A DNA stretch of 48,679 nucleotides, from the NCBI GenBank assembly GCA_902477765.1, contig CABSIM010000019.1:1-48679 (forward strand), given 5' to 3'. Origin of the DNA: an uncultured Clostridiaceae bacterium (GTDB lineage Bacteria > Bacillota > Clostridia > Lachnospirales > Lachnospiraceae). The notes beneath the pieces are model-generated. The model searched no databases. It was given only the letters and a program-made list of their open reading frames with translations, and was not told where the DNA came from. The translations under genes and the position numbers were made by a program. Positions 19,801 through 26,214 of the stretch are shown here, piece after piece (the first letter of the stretch is position 1; every line of letters begins with the position of its first letter).

Positions 19801-21582
19801 GGGATAGGCTTCTCCATATGTATATTCCACCTTTGTGGGAAGCTCTGATGCCGAAAGGACATACGGGCTTGAATTTTCTTCTCCCGGTGTCACATTCAGA
19901 GCGAGATCCCCGCTTCCGGTTCCCAGAAGTTTCTCAGCCTCACTGGTATTGTAAGGACCTCCCGCGTATATCCGGTTCCCATCCTCATCGATCTCATACA
20001 TTTTAAATGTGAGATTCCCCAGATCATCGGCTGACAGTTTACCATCAGGCCGCAGACCGTCCCTGTTGTTCTGATCCACCCAGTACAGATCCTGAGATAC
20101 CTTTCCGTTCTTTTCTTTTACGACAATCTTTTTCTGTTCCTGAGGCTCCGGAGACAGCGTCACCGGAATCTCCGCTTCCGCAGGCTCCTCCATTTCTTCC
20201 AGCTCTCCCCAGGAAACGGAATTCATGAATACCGTACCGGACACCTGACCTGTCAGAGGTGTGGATCCCTCAGGTTTTTTTACCTGATGCAGGGCGGACA
20301 GAATAACCCTGATTCCACAGTCCAGATTTTCCAGTTCGTATTCCAGCCCCGTCTCGGGATGCGGATCGGGATCTCCGTCCCTTGTAAGGGTCAGGCACAG
20401 AGTCCGGTCGTCCGTCCTTTCCATGTCCGTGACCTGCACCCCGGAGGAAAGTCCTGTCAGTTCCGCCGCAATGATCTGCCCCAGACGGATGGTATATCCA
20501 TCCCCGGTGGCAGCCGCCGATGCCGTGCCTTCCGGGAATTCATACATCTCCGGAAGTTTTATCTCCACCTGAAATGTCTGGCTTTTGGTGTACCAGTATC
20601 CTTTTGAAGCTTCCAGATCACTTCTCTGGGCATCTCCCGGCGTTGCCGCCGGATCCGGGTCCTTTCTCCATACAGGACTGGCTGTCAGGCGGAATTCAAA
20701 ATCCTCGTCTCCGCCAGAAGTACTACCGGTGCCGTCTCCGCCGGATTCAGCAGTCAGTTCCGCCTTCCAGTCAAACTCTCCCTTTGTTATGACAAGAGGT
20801 CTCGTCTCAATGACGATCACCGGTTCCCCGGGCTCTCCATCCTCATCCGGAGTGCTGTCGCTGCCGGATCTTATCCGGAAGCCGGAAATACGGCCCGCAT
20901 TGCTGGAAGATGCCGGAGAGCCTTCTTCCCGGTCTGCGTCGGAAGGAGATTCCGTTCCGGTTTCATCTTCTTCAGGTGCTTCCGCAGTCACCAGAATATC
21001 CTCTTCTGTCACATCTATGGCAGATATCCCTGCTTCCGGCGAATGAAACGCATAAAAATGCAGGTTGGCCTCCAGCTTATACCTTTCCTTTCCCAAATCA
21101 AAGCCAAGACGTACTTCCTCGTCCGTATCGGAAATCACATAGACCGGCAGCATCCTGCCGTCTTTTCCGTAAAGCCATGCATCATGTTCCTGTTCTCCGC
21201 TTCCGTCTCCTGCTCTTCTGGAGTTGGAGCTGCTGGCCGCATCGGAATTGGAGTCGCTGGCAGTATGACTTTCGTCCTCCGACCAGGGCCCTCTGTTTGC
21301 GTATTCTGTCAGCATGTCCGCTTCCTGCCTGGTCAGGCTGATCTCCACCCGTGCTGAGGCAGCGGCCTTGCTGTTTTTCTTAAGTTCGGCATGAAGGACA
21401 ACTGTTCCCTCTTCTCCCGGCATGACTGCATCTTCAGCCGGAAGCCACTGAACCAGAATATCCTCTCCTGGTTTCAGCGCCCTCACTGCCTCCGCCGCCA
21501 GAGTCACCATGGGCTGGGACATCATGGACAATGTAAGAAGATATGCCAGAATCCTTTTCCACAGTTTCCTTTTTTCCCACAT
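10825..21582 (-). CDS. Giant Cna-B repeat cell-wall-anchored surface protein (3585 aa)
   Basis: This is a secreted, sortase-anchored adhesin-like protein of about 3585 residues. Residues 1-30 form a signal peptide (MWEKRKLWKR, hydrophobic core, AAEA). Next comes a Ser/Asn/Asp-rich N-terminal region with low-complexity linkers, to about residue 490. About 19 tandem Cna-B-type modules follow (about 495-3370), recognisable by starts such as VTKTW, VKKQWTDGSNADGLRP and GTKTWEDDGDAEGLRP and by ends such as YTYENLP. A different pilin-isopeptide-like domain (SLRVTKTVTGSG) comes next, then a Gly/Ser/Pro linker. The end is a sorting signal SVRTGDTSG, a hydrophobic helix and KKRRNR. SD GGGAGG precedes ATG 21582. 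A divergent class B sortase is the likely partner. Ligand unknown. Confidence 0.93.
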   Translation of the reverse strand: MWEKRKLWKRILAYLLTLSMMSQPMVTLAAEAVRALKPGEDILVQWLPAEDAVMPGEEGTVVLHAELKKNSKAAASARVEISLTRQEADMLTEYANRGPWSEDESHTASDSNSDAASSSNSRRAGDGSGEQEHDAWLYGKDGRMLPVYVISDTDEEVRLGFDLGKERYKLEANLHFYAFHSPEAGISAIDVTEEDILVTAEAPEEDETGTESPSDADREEGSPASSSNAGRISGFRIRSGSDSTPDEDGEPGEPVIVIETRPLVITKGEFDWKAELTAESGGDGTGSTSGGDEDFEFRLTASPVWRKDPDPAATPGDAQRSDLEASKGYWYTKSQTFQVEIKLPEMYEFPEGTASAAATGDGYTIRLGQIIAAELTGLSSGVQVTDMERTDDRTLCLTLTRDGDPDPHPETGLEYELENLDCGIRVILSALHQVKKPEGSTPLTGQVSGTVFMNSVSWGELEEMEEPAEAEIPVTLSPEPQEQKKIVVKEKNGKVSQDLYWVDQNNRDGLRPDGKLSADDLGNLTFKMYEIDEDGNRIYAGGPYNTSEAEKLLGTGSGDLALNVTPGEENSSPYVLSASELPTKVEYTYGEAYPGEEPAETKTYEVEWILNPKEPSAEENADCLNGNYDLVAVTEEDIEQGTYTGIRKTGWYYVQRRKVEFDVILRAGTSGLLQEDLLEEILSMMGMHVSVNGNNWAYLLKDMSTLHLNAEVTPGNPAAHVAISGAWKYTLNGNEMSYWITESDGTGVEDKKLTKEELEGLEIAGKMEDGDYLRILYDNSRVPSYGSVTDRLYPGGSLNLTLGGIVDYHARKEWLDGGNKEGRPEAQLQLWRYRASEGYQTAAPVRENGEVVTITLDSDQDTVEIDGTLRTILGELPKYDTEGHRFIYVFRESLIYGSGDNQYEQVFGEVKEDTDGTFITEDTVLVWSEEEGQVEISHKSSDRAGGNTYLYNGGTLSNRIRGSVDTQVTKTWDAAALQAGFSDVKAEFTLQCRSKAEDGEEPGEWKDAEDDSGSKITVSMEGFIAEALTQTVSRSSDRYDQQGRELEYRWTETGVYQKDSEGNYGSNLLTGKPDGTGTFTLIQDGIKRTYTVETEEDPEEEGHTRIINRLMDTISYRVTKKWLDDSGMEYVPDPSEGKNAVFDLYRIISGKSLEPGAKPYASFTLNGIVEEAWTTEPASDGTELWIRENPAWHMEVENLPEFTDNGYEYEYLLLERNHVPKYEIEWIEEERAYEATVTNGPGQGYLILLRKEWVDDNDTLHRQPVTVAVYDQNGQKLARTTLGEGGVWQETVGIHEDPASGGIYIRELDKDDNPIEPERNLITDNHQYQVTYDGPDPVGEGAGALFMYTVRNRRLGSVDLTVTKTWQDGGAGQGYRQQLQEAVEQYNADHEEEKLSLVIGLAFADSKKAQEKEYEISYEGIGKTDTVSVGGLPVPILGSDEMPRSSEQAVEFDSDDKENQKIQFFDLPKYDIDGQVVRYTVKEYWLLETGTGRTIYSTAGLKNNVNLHNVYELAKEYSVAFGEEIYVVDQADHTRDTQTLEITNRLTGTKDVLWHKQWEDSYNHEENLRPDIYLNIYSVSHKENDDGSIGTQVSQVMKNYRWENYEYTDPDESTHDPIYSKDRHWHAVLEDMPKYDSLGYEILYYAVERTAVDAASFDYQDVQYGIPTDRGNFVEPGSSASVYGDVVRVGTASGGPDDSYQGKEAVEAWLLNLTDSGEGGQAGENVYALAEDGTFYNRIQKNVVIDGEKVWENLPAGYDEQYLPSVTLHVTRYVQADDLNADQADQDGKVWDENSETGDHRVVASLKLSQWEKLEKNGDYRYRFTIAYEGANQLEFDSEGNPVFYGPSGETGKETDPKLERYDKQGRLYVYVLEEVQIGDADKEGIFEEIYEPGSPVSEVYTLYNEYKNYDRTTSISFRKFLYLPGKLNAGNQFEPSGYPAVKFQVYRTFETGSGSSEEELVREVLWSSAEVEEEFDDYSIIVRKDFTIPEVAVYAPNGNPYTYYVKELKTDLQGYDTWVAGYKLELQNVGDYIQSSEHQPEEENNSAVASDGISLENNREVFLASFINKQPETKSREVVKIKGTKEWDDWNNKFDLRPEENKIPLILWRSAASQPGQNNGINKEVVSPNQIDITWNTEPGEENQWSYIIKGTEDSPLERYAPNGMPWDYQVEEGTLTNEGVVIAQPPNYIQKESVAVVSSTKNEESHTWTIQMTPLENTLKTSKLFQKEWTDESGHSITEDYLGYGVQVEFKLQVYANAQGSTAEWKDAEEYFKDKPYFKDVFGDGYSFTRTIPEKGYAYMTDACWKEGGTFVNLPNAVNSDYGKVPLSYRVVESKISYKTDGPNEIANAVEINLTLLGNSYEGKGTYTYNVSALQNSLFQPGYHTGTNNVPETVIHRNILKTTSFEVQKTWDDDGNAYGTRPTDGKAGSWTSYFLMQRRPAASTEETPWEKVVKHEPEGSGSSSPLIVRITGSSSENSQTITLSGLPEGFEYRALEIEPGEDGKGYADIAVSDNVKKEQGSYYESAYEVDYADAEADGSGTTATPYTATNTLKTTRIYGKKVWRGGDRPTTVTLKLQYQKTKKEDSWTDLKSVTLNGAEDTGSQALWYEYQGESSDETGNTWYAVWDKVPEYFPGSYRGVGGNLPTQYRVVEVVPGGYIQISSGIGWKTDSGVNYPEYSFTNVKTVSMTVTKQWAAETSDQKEVTAGLWRITGTIPAEGTAGAEMVKQPASGAYPTESTTVPGEQYTVRLNSANNWKQTIGNLPKYDETGSAYTYFARELTVDGRPVGDAINAKQILSVSHTDETAAGGNAFSTEILNIGFTDLSGTKTWKDNENAYRTRPDLGDLVLTLQRRTGSNAWSAVPAEESGQPQWYPDSSDGAVWHYTYSHLAYADRYGNPYSYQVEETGPEIADGAGVGADTKYEASYDGSHTAITNTLKGTTQVSVKKQWTDGSNADGLRPQSLRLTLLANGAEMQTHDLTGTGNIWSYTFENLPRYDGDGKEISYTVEETVPDGYDSRISGPETAESGVKNLSVELTNTLTTQVAVRKVWGGVEESRRSDIVAGLYRTVGTLEPVPVMDGTVQRTITLTAAGGWKGTFDDLPRFDESGSRYRYSVKELTVGGVPAEDTGFQIRVAEEPQAADAGQPAYRISNVLPTRIQGTKTWEDDGDAEGLRPEILELLLYRSTSSNASHMDAEDGAVWVKVTDEDMNREGIRLVWDKGKGDVWTYTYENLPSADDEGSLYAYDVLERSPSGYVLTGSFVNAGGGRDFVNRISNGDFSFSGTKTWDDGNYEHRPDSVSLKLYRSVEGEEEEYVPAEPVWTGTGGDVWTYTYSGLAEFDADGRKYIYRVEEAGVPSGYDVSYDGLNLVNRRRGSLRVTKTVTGSGANKERPFRFTVTLLDTEIDGTLQKAEDVNGKFGDMEFTAGTASFTLKDGQGLEASGLRAGMQYMVVEEDAGKDGYRTQTKGAAGVIPAGKTAEASFVNSRSSSGSGGDSGGSPDPGRPADPGDGTSGPDPVPQWPAIPETGNIGVPGTVPEKTEKSDGSVRTGDTSGLFLYTSVFLASAAGLLLLLLKKRRNRDGET

Positions 21583-21685
21583 ATCTCATTCCTCCCTCTT
21601 ATCGGATCTTTTCAAAATTCAGGAGTTTTCTTCATGTCATATCTGTTCCGGTTTTCGTCTCCTGCTGTTTTCGTTTGAAAACGGA
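21583..21685 (-). other. Adhesin leader, no promoter seen
   Basis: Between the left inverted repeat and the adhesin ATG the minus strand has an SD (GAGGGAGG) but no -35/-10 pair with acceptable spacing that I can find. The adhesin promoter must therefore lie inside or beyond the inverted-repeat segment, or be non-consensus. Confidence 0.45.
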
Positions 21686-21902
21686 TATAACTGTCCTTAT
21701 GTCATGTAGTTCAAGGGAAGGAATAGAGAAAACACTGTGGAGCCATGCATATATGTCGAATTTTTTCGAAAAGAATAATTTTTTACGTATCACATACCAA
21801 ATATGGAAGATTGATTTTTTTAAGAATTCAATTTATAATATTAATAAAATATACATGAAAAATTAAGGAAAATCAGTATATTTTTACATAAGGACAGTTA
21901 TA
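21686..21902. repeat. Inverted-repeat-bounded promoter segment (candidate invertible promoter or MITE)
   Basis: A perfect 17-bp inverted repeat bounds the segment: TATAACTGTCCTTATGT at 21686-21702 and its reverse complement ACATAAGGACAGTTATA at 21886-21902, with 183 bp between. The interior is far more AT-rich than its surroundings. It holds a strong promoter now pointing at the sortase (21811-21839). Inversion would point it at the adhesin, about 150 bp away. Because the outer ends are TA, a small transposable element (15-bp terminal repeats plus a TA duplication) is an alternative. No recombinase gene is in the window. Confidence 0.75.
21811..21839 (+). promoter_or_regulatory. Promoter inside the inverted-repeat segment, directed to the sortase
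   Basis: -35 TTGATT (21811-21816), exact 17-bp spacer and consensus -10 TATAAT (21834-21839), all within the inverted-repeat-bounded segment. It is oriented toward the sortase gene in this assembly. Confidence 0.7.
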
Positions 21903-21927
21903 AGAAGCTGCCGTCCAAATTTCAGAA

Positions 21928-21956
21928 TTGAACTTACTGCCGGAGTCATGTATAAT
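21928..21956 (+). promoter_or_regulatory. Sortase promoter outside the inverted repeats
   Basis: -35 TTGAAC (21928-21933), 17-bp spacer, consensus -10 TATAAT (21951-21956), 36 bp before the sortase start codon. The sortase can thus be expressed whatever the orientation of the neighbouring segment. Confidence 0.8.
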
Positions 21957-21992
21957 CTTTCTATACCATTTTTCAGAAGGAGCTAAAAAACA

Positions 21993-22811
21993 TTGAAACC
22001 TTCGATCCACCGAATACTGGTTTTTTCCTGTGCTGTCCTTATGCTTTACAGCGGCTTCCGGCTGGGAAAAATATGGATGGAATATCACAAAGCTCAAAGC
22101 AGATATCAGGAACTGAATGCCTGTCTCCGTTTTGACAGTCCGTCAGACTCTCAAAAGGAAGAAAATGAGAACAGTCCGAACAGGACTCCTGATACCGGAT
22201 CGTTTCTGGATGACAGATTTCTTTCTTCCGAAGTGCCTGACATAATCCCGGCGGTCAGTTTTGAAGCACTGGAGGCCATCAATCCGGACATTGCCGCATG
22301 GATCCTGGTGCCGGAAACCAGGCTGTCCTATCCTGTGGTGCAGGGAAAAGACAATGAATATTATCTGAACCATCTTTTCAGCGGAGAGATCAACGGGAGC
22401 GGATGCCCTTTCTTTGATTTCCGCACATCTCCGGATTTTACGGATTTTCATATGATCATCTACGGCCATCATATGAAAAACGGAACCATGTTTGCGGCTC
22501 TTGAAAATTATAAGGACCAGGATTTTTATGAAAAGAATCCTGCCTTCTGGCTCCTTACTCCGGAAGCCGCCTGGAAGCTGGAAATTTTCTCCGCCTATGT
22601 GGCGGATGAACAGGACAATGCCTGGAAGCTGGATTTTTCCGGGGAACAGGAACGGGAGGCGTGGCTGCAGGCGGTCACGGAAAAATCCCTGATCTCCTGC
22701 CGGATTGCTCCGGAAACAGAGGATCAGGTGGTAACGCTGTCCACCTGCACCTATGACTTTGAAAACGCCCGTCTTGTGGTCCACGGGATCCTGAAAGGGG
22801 AAATCAGATAA
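21993..22811 (+). CDS. Class B sortase
   Basis: A membrane-anchored transpeptidase that cleaves a C-terminal sorting signal and links the protein to the cell wall or a pilin. The 272-residue protein has an N-terminal membrane helix (about 8-24), a charged linker, and the sortase B core: catalytic His159 in YGHHM, Cys252 in TLSTC, and a downstream Arg in ENARLVVHG. The long helix before TLSTC (EQEREAWLQAVTEKS) is typical of class B. The start is TTG at 21993, chosen for SD AGAAGGAG ten bases upstream; no suitable ATG exists nearby. It is divergent from the giant Cna-B protein, its probable substrate. Confidence 0.93.
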   Translation: MKPSIHRILVFSCAVLMLYSGFRLGKIWMEYHKAQSRYQELNACLRFDSPSDSQKEENENSPNRTPDTGSFLDDRFLSSEVPDIIPAVSFEALEAINPDIAAWILVPETRLSYPVVQGKDNEYYLNHLFSGEINGSGCPFFDFRTSPDFTDFHMIIYGHHMKNGTMFAALENYKDQDFYEKNPAFWLLTPEAAWKLEIFSAYVADEQDNAWKLDFSGEQEREAWLQAVTEKSLISCRIAPETEDQVVTLSTCTYDFENARLVVHGILKGEIR

Positions 22812-22844
22812 AACAGAAACCGCCCTGTTCCAGGTTCCGCAGCA

Positions 22845-22899
22845 AAAGACCGGATGAAGGTTTCCATTTCCGTCAATGAACTTCATCCGGTCTTTCTTT
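22845..22899. terminator. Bidirectional terminator between sortase and pyrD
   Basis: A perfect 15-bp stem, AAAGACCGGATGAAG (22845-22859) with CTTCATCCGGTCTTT (22881-22895), is followed by CTTTTC on the plus strand and CTTTTG on the minus strand. It separates the convergent sortase and the pyrD operon. Confidence 0.85.
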
Positions 22900-22928
22900 T
22901 CATCTTTTCTCAGCTGAGTGCCTGGCTT

Positions 22929-23834
22929 CTATATGATTCCTCTGATTTCTTCAATATTGGCAATTCCGTTTTCTTCCAGATACCGCTCCATTCCGTCAAT
23001 GATATCCAGGGCAATGGACGGATTCATGAAGGATGCCGTTCCCACCTGAACCACGGAAGCGCCCGCCATAATGAACTCAATGGCGTCCTGCCAGGTGGAG
23101 ATTCCTCCGATTCCCATGACAGGGATCTTTACGGCATGGGCCACCTGGTGGACCATACGCAGGGAGATGGGTTTGACGGCGGGACCGGAGAGTCCTGCAT
23201 ACACATTGTCAAACACCGGTTTTCTCTTTTTCAGATCAATGGCCATGGCCAGGAACGTATTGGTCAGGGAAATACCGTCTGCGCCTTCTTCTTCACAGGC
23301 CCGTGCCAGTGCCACAATATCTTCGGCATTGGGGGACAGCTTGACCACCAGTTTATGTCTGCAGGCCTTCCGGATCTGTCTCACCACTTCTCTGGCCATG
23401 TCTGTTTTAACGCCGAAATTCATTCCTCCGGCTTTGACATTGGGACAGGAAATGTTCAGCTCCAGCAGATCCAGCTCACATCCGTTTAAAAGTTCCACGG
23501 CTTCCAGGTAATCCTCCATGGAATGGCCGCCAAGATTGACAATATTCACCAGATCCAGACGGTTCATTCTGTCACAGTCGCATTCCATGAAATGTCTGAC
23601 TCCGGGATTTTCCAGTCCCACACTGTTCATGATCCCGCTGGGTGTCTCCCAGATGCGGATTCCGTCATTTCCTCCTCTCGGATTCAGGGTCAGCCCTTTG
23701 GAGCAGAGGCCGCCCAGACGCTGAATATCAAAATATTCATTGAATTCTTTTCCGAACCCACAGGTTCCGGACGCCAGGACCACAGGATTTTTAAAGGGGA
23801 CGCCCGCATACTCCGTTTCCAGTCTTTTACTCAT
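22929..23834 (-). CDS. pyrD: Dihydroorotate dehydrogenase B, catalytic FMN subunit
   Basis: Class 1B catalytic subunit interconverting dihydroorotate and orotate, coupled to NAD through PyrK. The 301-residue protein shows the FMN-binding CSKGLTLNPRGGN (Lys46), the catalytic Cys130 in LELNISCPNVKAGG (Cys rather than the Ser of class 2) and GIGGISTWQDA. It overlaps pyrK by 8 bp and is the last gene of a six-gene operon. Because the operon also holds an N-carbamoyl hydrolase and a symporter but no pyrB, pyrE, pyrF or carAB, I infer that here the enzyme probably reduces orotate as the first catabolic step; the sequence itself fits either direction. Confidence 0.96.
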   Translation of the reverse strand: MSKRLETEYAGVPFKNPVVLASGTCGFGKEFNEYFDIQRLGGLCSKGLTLNPRGGNDGIRIWETPSGIMNSVGLENPGVRHFMECDCDRMNRLDLVNIVNLGGHSMEDYLEAVELLNGCELDLLELNISCPNVKAGGMNFGVKTDMAREVVRQIRKACRHKLVVKLSPNAEDIVALARACEEEGADGISLTNTFLAMAIDLKKRKPVFDNVYAGLSGPAVKPISLRMVHQVAHAVKIPVMGIGGISTWQDAIEFIMAGASVVQVGTASFMNPSIALDIIDGMERYLEENGIANIEEIRGII

Positions 23835-24540
23835 CTCCGAACACCTCGCTTCCCAGCATCACAGGACCGTCCTTGCATGCCCGCTTATTGCCTGAGGATG
23901 TCTTGCATGTACATACGAGACATGCGCCGATTCCGCAGGCCATACGGTTTTCCATGGAAACATACAGCGGACATTCCGCTCCGACGGTTCTGCATTTTCT
24001 GTACAGCACTTTCATCATGATCTCAGGACCGCAGGTCATGATCACGTCATACTTTAACGGATCGATATCATCCGTGACAAACCCTCCCACATTGACAGAC
24101 ACGTGGTCGGCTGTTTTTTCATATTCTTCCACCAGAATCGGCTGGTCACTGAATCCAAGATAAACATCCACCACAGATTCCGGATTTTTTTCCTTCAGTT
24201 TTTTTGCGGTGAGATATAACGGCGCAATGCCGACACCGCCGCCCACCAGGGCAATCTTCCCTTCTGCTTCAGGGAAACCGTTTCCGTGAGGGCCGTCCAG
24301 CCGGATCTCATCTCCCGGCTTCAGCCCCGCAAAGATTTCCGTTCCTTTTCCGACGGTTTTATACAGAAAAGAAACTGTATGCTCATCTGCATCGAACACG
24401 CTGATGGGTCTGGAAAGCACAGGATACTCCTGCCATGCGCGAAGCATGTAAAACTGACCCATGGATGCCTGGTTTTCCTCTTCTACTTTCATCAGATAAA
24501 AATCACTGGAAAGTTTCTGGTTGGACAGTATTTTTGACAT
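23827..24540 (-). CDS. pyrK: Dihydroorotate dehydrogenase B, electron transfer subunit
   Basis: PyrK carries FAD and a [2Fe-2S] cluster and links PyrD to NAD(H). The 237-residue protein has the FAD-binding RPISVFD segment, a nucleotide-binding GGGVGIAPLYLTAKKL, the CGPEIMMK segment and a C-terminal Cys cluster (ACGIGACLVCTCKT then KRACKDGP) for the iron-sulfur centre. ATG at 24540 is chosen because TAAGGAGGG lies just upstream; the longer reading enters the previous gene. It starts 10 bp after the symporter gene and overlaps pyrD. An NAD-linked enzyme would suit orotate reduction by NADH. Confidence 0.95.
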   Translation of the reverse strand: MSKILSNQKLSSDFYLMKVEEENQASMGQFYMLRAWQEYPVLSRPISVFDADEHTVSFLYKTVGKGTEIFAGLKPGDEIRLDGPHGNGFPEAEGKIALVGGGVGIAPLYLTAKKLKEKNPESVVDVYLGFSDQPILVEEYEKTADHVSVNVGGFVTDDIDPLKYDVIMTCGPEIMMKVLYRKCRTVGAECPLYVSMENRMACGIGACLVCTCKTSSGNKRACKDGPVMLGSEVFGDE

Positions 24541-24550
24541 GGTTCCCTCC

Positions 24551-25999
24551 TTATGCAATGCTTTGTTCTGATCTGGATCCCGCAAGCGAAATCACCACCG
24601 TAAGAATGATATTAAGGAAAAATGCCCACATGAATCCGGGCCATCCCAGAGGAGAAACGTTCATGATTCTCGTTGCAAACAGAATCACAATACCTGCCGT
24701 CATGCCGCAGGCAGCTCCGGCCTTTGTGGTTTTTTTCCAGTACAGTCCCAGAAGGAACGCGGGCGCCAGCTGGGCAAGCCCCGTATACGCCACATCCTGC
24801 ACGATCTGAACCAGCGTGTCCGGAGGATTGAGCGCTGTCAGTCCGCAGATGACGGCAATGGCCAGAACAATGCCGCGGGAAAGGATCATATTATTCTTTT
24901 CCGAAATCTGTCCTTTTTTATTCAGAAGGATCAGGTCCTGGGAAACGATCTGGGATGTCACCAGCAGCATGGCGTTGATGGTGGAGATTCCGGCTGCTAT
25001 GGCCGCTGCCATCACAAGGGCTGCAATAAACCATTTGGAATGGATGGTCATCAGCACCGGCAGCACATTGTCCGCTGCTCCGATCTGTTCCGGTTCCAGA
25101 AGAAGGTGGCCTGCAAGACCGATGAACATGGTGGCAAATCCATAGATCAGAATCTGGGATACGGGAATGCTGATGGCGGATTTTGCCAGAGCGTTCTCAT
25201 CCTTTGCCATAAGAGATTTCATCCATACATGAGGACAGAACCAGATTCCGAAAGGCAGCACAATAAACTGCATCATCCAGTATTTATCCGTATAGGTTCC
25301 CTTTGGACCCGGCCTGGACAGAAGCTCAGGAGCGTTCTGGGCAACCTGGGTAAACAGTTCCTGAATGCCGCCCACCGGTCCCAGGGCGATCCATGCCGCC
25401 ACTACGATTCCTATCAGAAGAATAATGGCCTGTACGGCATCCAGAAGCACAACACCGCCGGCTCCGCCGATCAGAACATACAGCAGGGAGAATACCACGG
25501 ATACCAGAATGGCCGGCGCATAGGAAATCGCATCCCCGCTGACGATGCTCATGGCTCTGGCATTTCCCACATACTGCATGGAAAGAAATACCATGGTCAT
25601 CAGCACGGAAATGCAGGAAGCCAGCACTTTCAGATATTTGCTGTTATAACGGTCTTCCAGGTAATCTCCCAGAGACATATATCCTTTTTTATTGGCCAGC
25701 TTGCGGATCTTGTTTCCGAAATAAATCACCATCAGAGCCACCCATACCTGACTCAGAACAATGGCTATGTAGGAAATACCATGGGTATAATACATACCCG
25801 GAGCTCCCAGAAATGCAAATGTACTCTGCATGGCCGCGATCATGGTCAGAGGAAGAAGCACGGAGCTGACGCCTCTGTTGGCAAGGAAAAACCCCTCTGT
25901 GCTTTTCTGTGTTTTCTTTCTCCCGTTCCATACCGTAATGGCCAGCATGGCGATCAGATAAAACAGTATAATGGCCAGACTGTATGTTCCCGTATTCAT
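24551..25999 (-). CDS. Sodium:solute symporter family permease, candidate orotate/pyrimidine transporter
   Basis: An integral membrane protein of 482 residues with about 13 hydrophobic segments and SSS-family features: LANRGVSSVLLPLTMIAAMQSTFAF near the N terminus, SLGDYLEDRY, the AAAIAAGISTINAMLLVTSQIVSQD segment, and QLAPAFLLGLYWKKTTKAGA. These resemble PanF-like members. Its ATG overlaps the stop of the small membrane protein by 4 bp, so the two probably act together. Substrate cannot be read from sequence. Position between dihydroorotase and dihydroorotate dehydrogenase genes makes orotate, dihydroorotate or carbamoyl-aspartate the best guesses. Confidence 0.9.
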   Translation of the reverse strand: MNTGTYSLAIILFYLIAMLAITVWNGRKKTQKSTEGFFLANRGVSSVLLPLTMIAAMQSTFAFLGAPGMYYTHGISYIAIVLSQVWVALMVIYFGNKIRKLANKKGYMSLGDYLEDRYNSKYLKVLASCISVLMTMVFLSMQYVGNARAMSIVSGDAISYAPAILVSVVFSLLYVLIGGAGGVVLLDAVQAIILLIGIVVAAWIALGPVGGIQELFTQVAQNAPELLSRPGPKGTYTDKYWMMQFIVLPFGIWFCPHVWMKSLMAKDENALAKSAISIPVSQILIYGFATMFIGLAGHLLLEPEQIGAADNVLPVLMTIHSKWFIAALVMAAAIAAGISTINAMLLVTSQIVSQDLILLNKKGQISEKNNMILSRGIVLAIAVICGLTALNPPDTLVQIVQDVAYTGLAQLAPAFLLGLYWKKTTKAGAACGMTAGIVILFATRIMNVSPLGWPGFMWAFFLNIILTVVISLAGSRSEQSIA

Positions 26000-26214
26000 T
26001 CCTCTTCCTCCTTTTCATGTTTGCTGGATTCCACAAAACGTCTGCACACCCACAGAACGAACACCAGGTTGACCACCATCAGAACCCACCAGTACAGCAG
26101 GGACAGCGGCAGCCATCCGAACAGGTATACAGGCGTTCCCTCAGTAAAAGAAAAAGGAAACGCACCCAGGAAATACAATACTGCAAAAACAGCCCCTATC
26201 AGCTTATGATTCAT
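25996..26214 (-). CDS. Small two-helix membrane protein, DUF3311/YhdT-like symporter partner
   Basis: A 72-residue protein with two membrane helices, an LFGWLPLSLLYWWVLM segment between and within them, and a charged acidic tail (KHEKEEEE). Short proteins of this shape (DUF3311, or DUF997/YhdT beside PanF) commonly precede SSS permeases. Start ATG at 26214 is six bases after SD GAGGAGG; the ATG six bases earlier touches the SD. It overlaps pyrC by 11 bp and the symporter by 4 bp. The function is inferred only from size, topology and context. Confidence 0.75.
   Translation of the reverse strand: MNHKLIGAVFAVLYFLGAFPFSFTEGTPVYLFGWLPLSLLYWWVLMVVNLVFVLWVCRRFVESSKHEKEEEE

Noticed and set aside
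10825..21582. Frameshift or assembly error in the giant gene
   Set aside because: One uninterrupted frame runs from a good signal peptide to a complete sorting signal, and every module keeps the same pattern.
21686..21902. The 17-bp inverted repeat as an intrinsic terminator
   Set aside because: The arms are 183 bp apart with no T run adjoining; such a loop would not act as a terminator.
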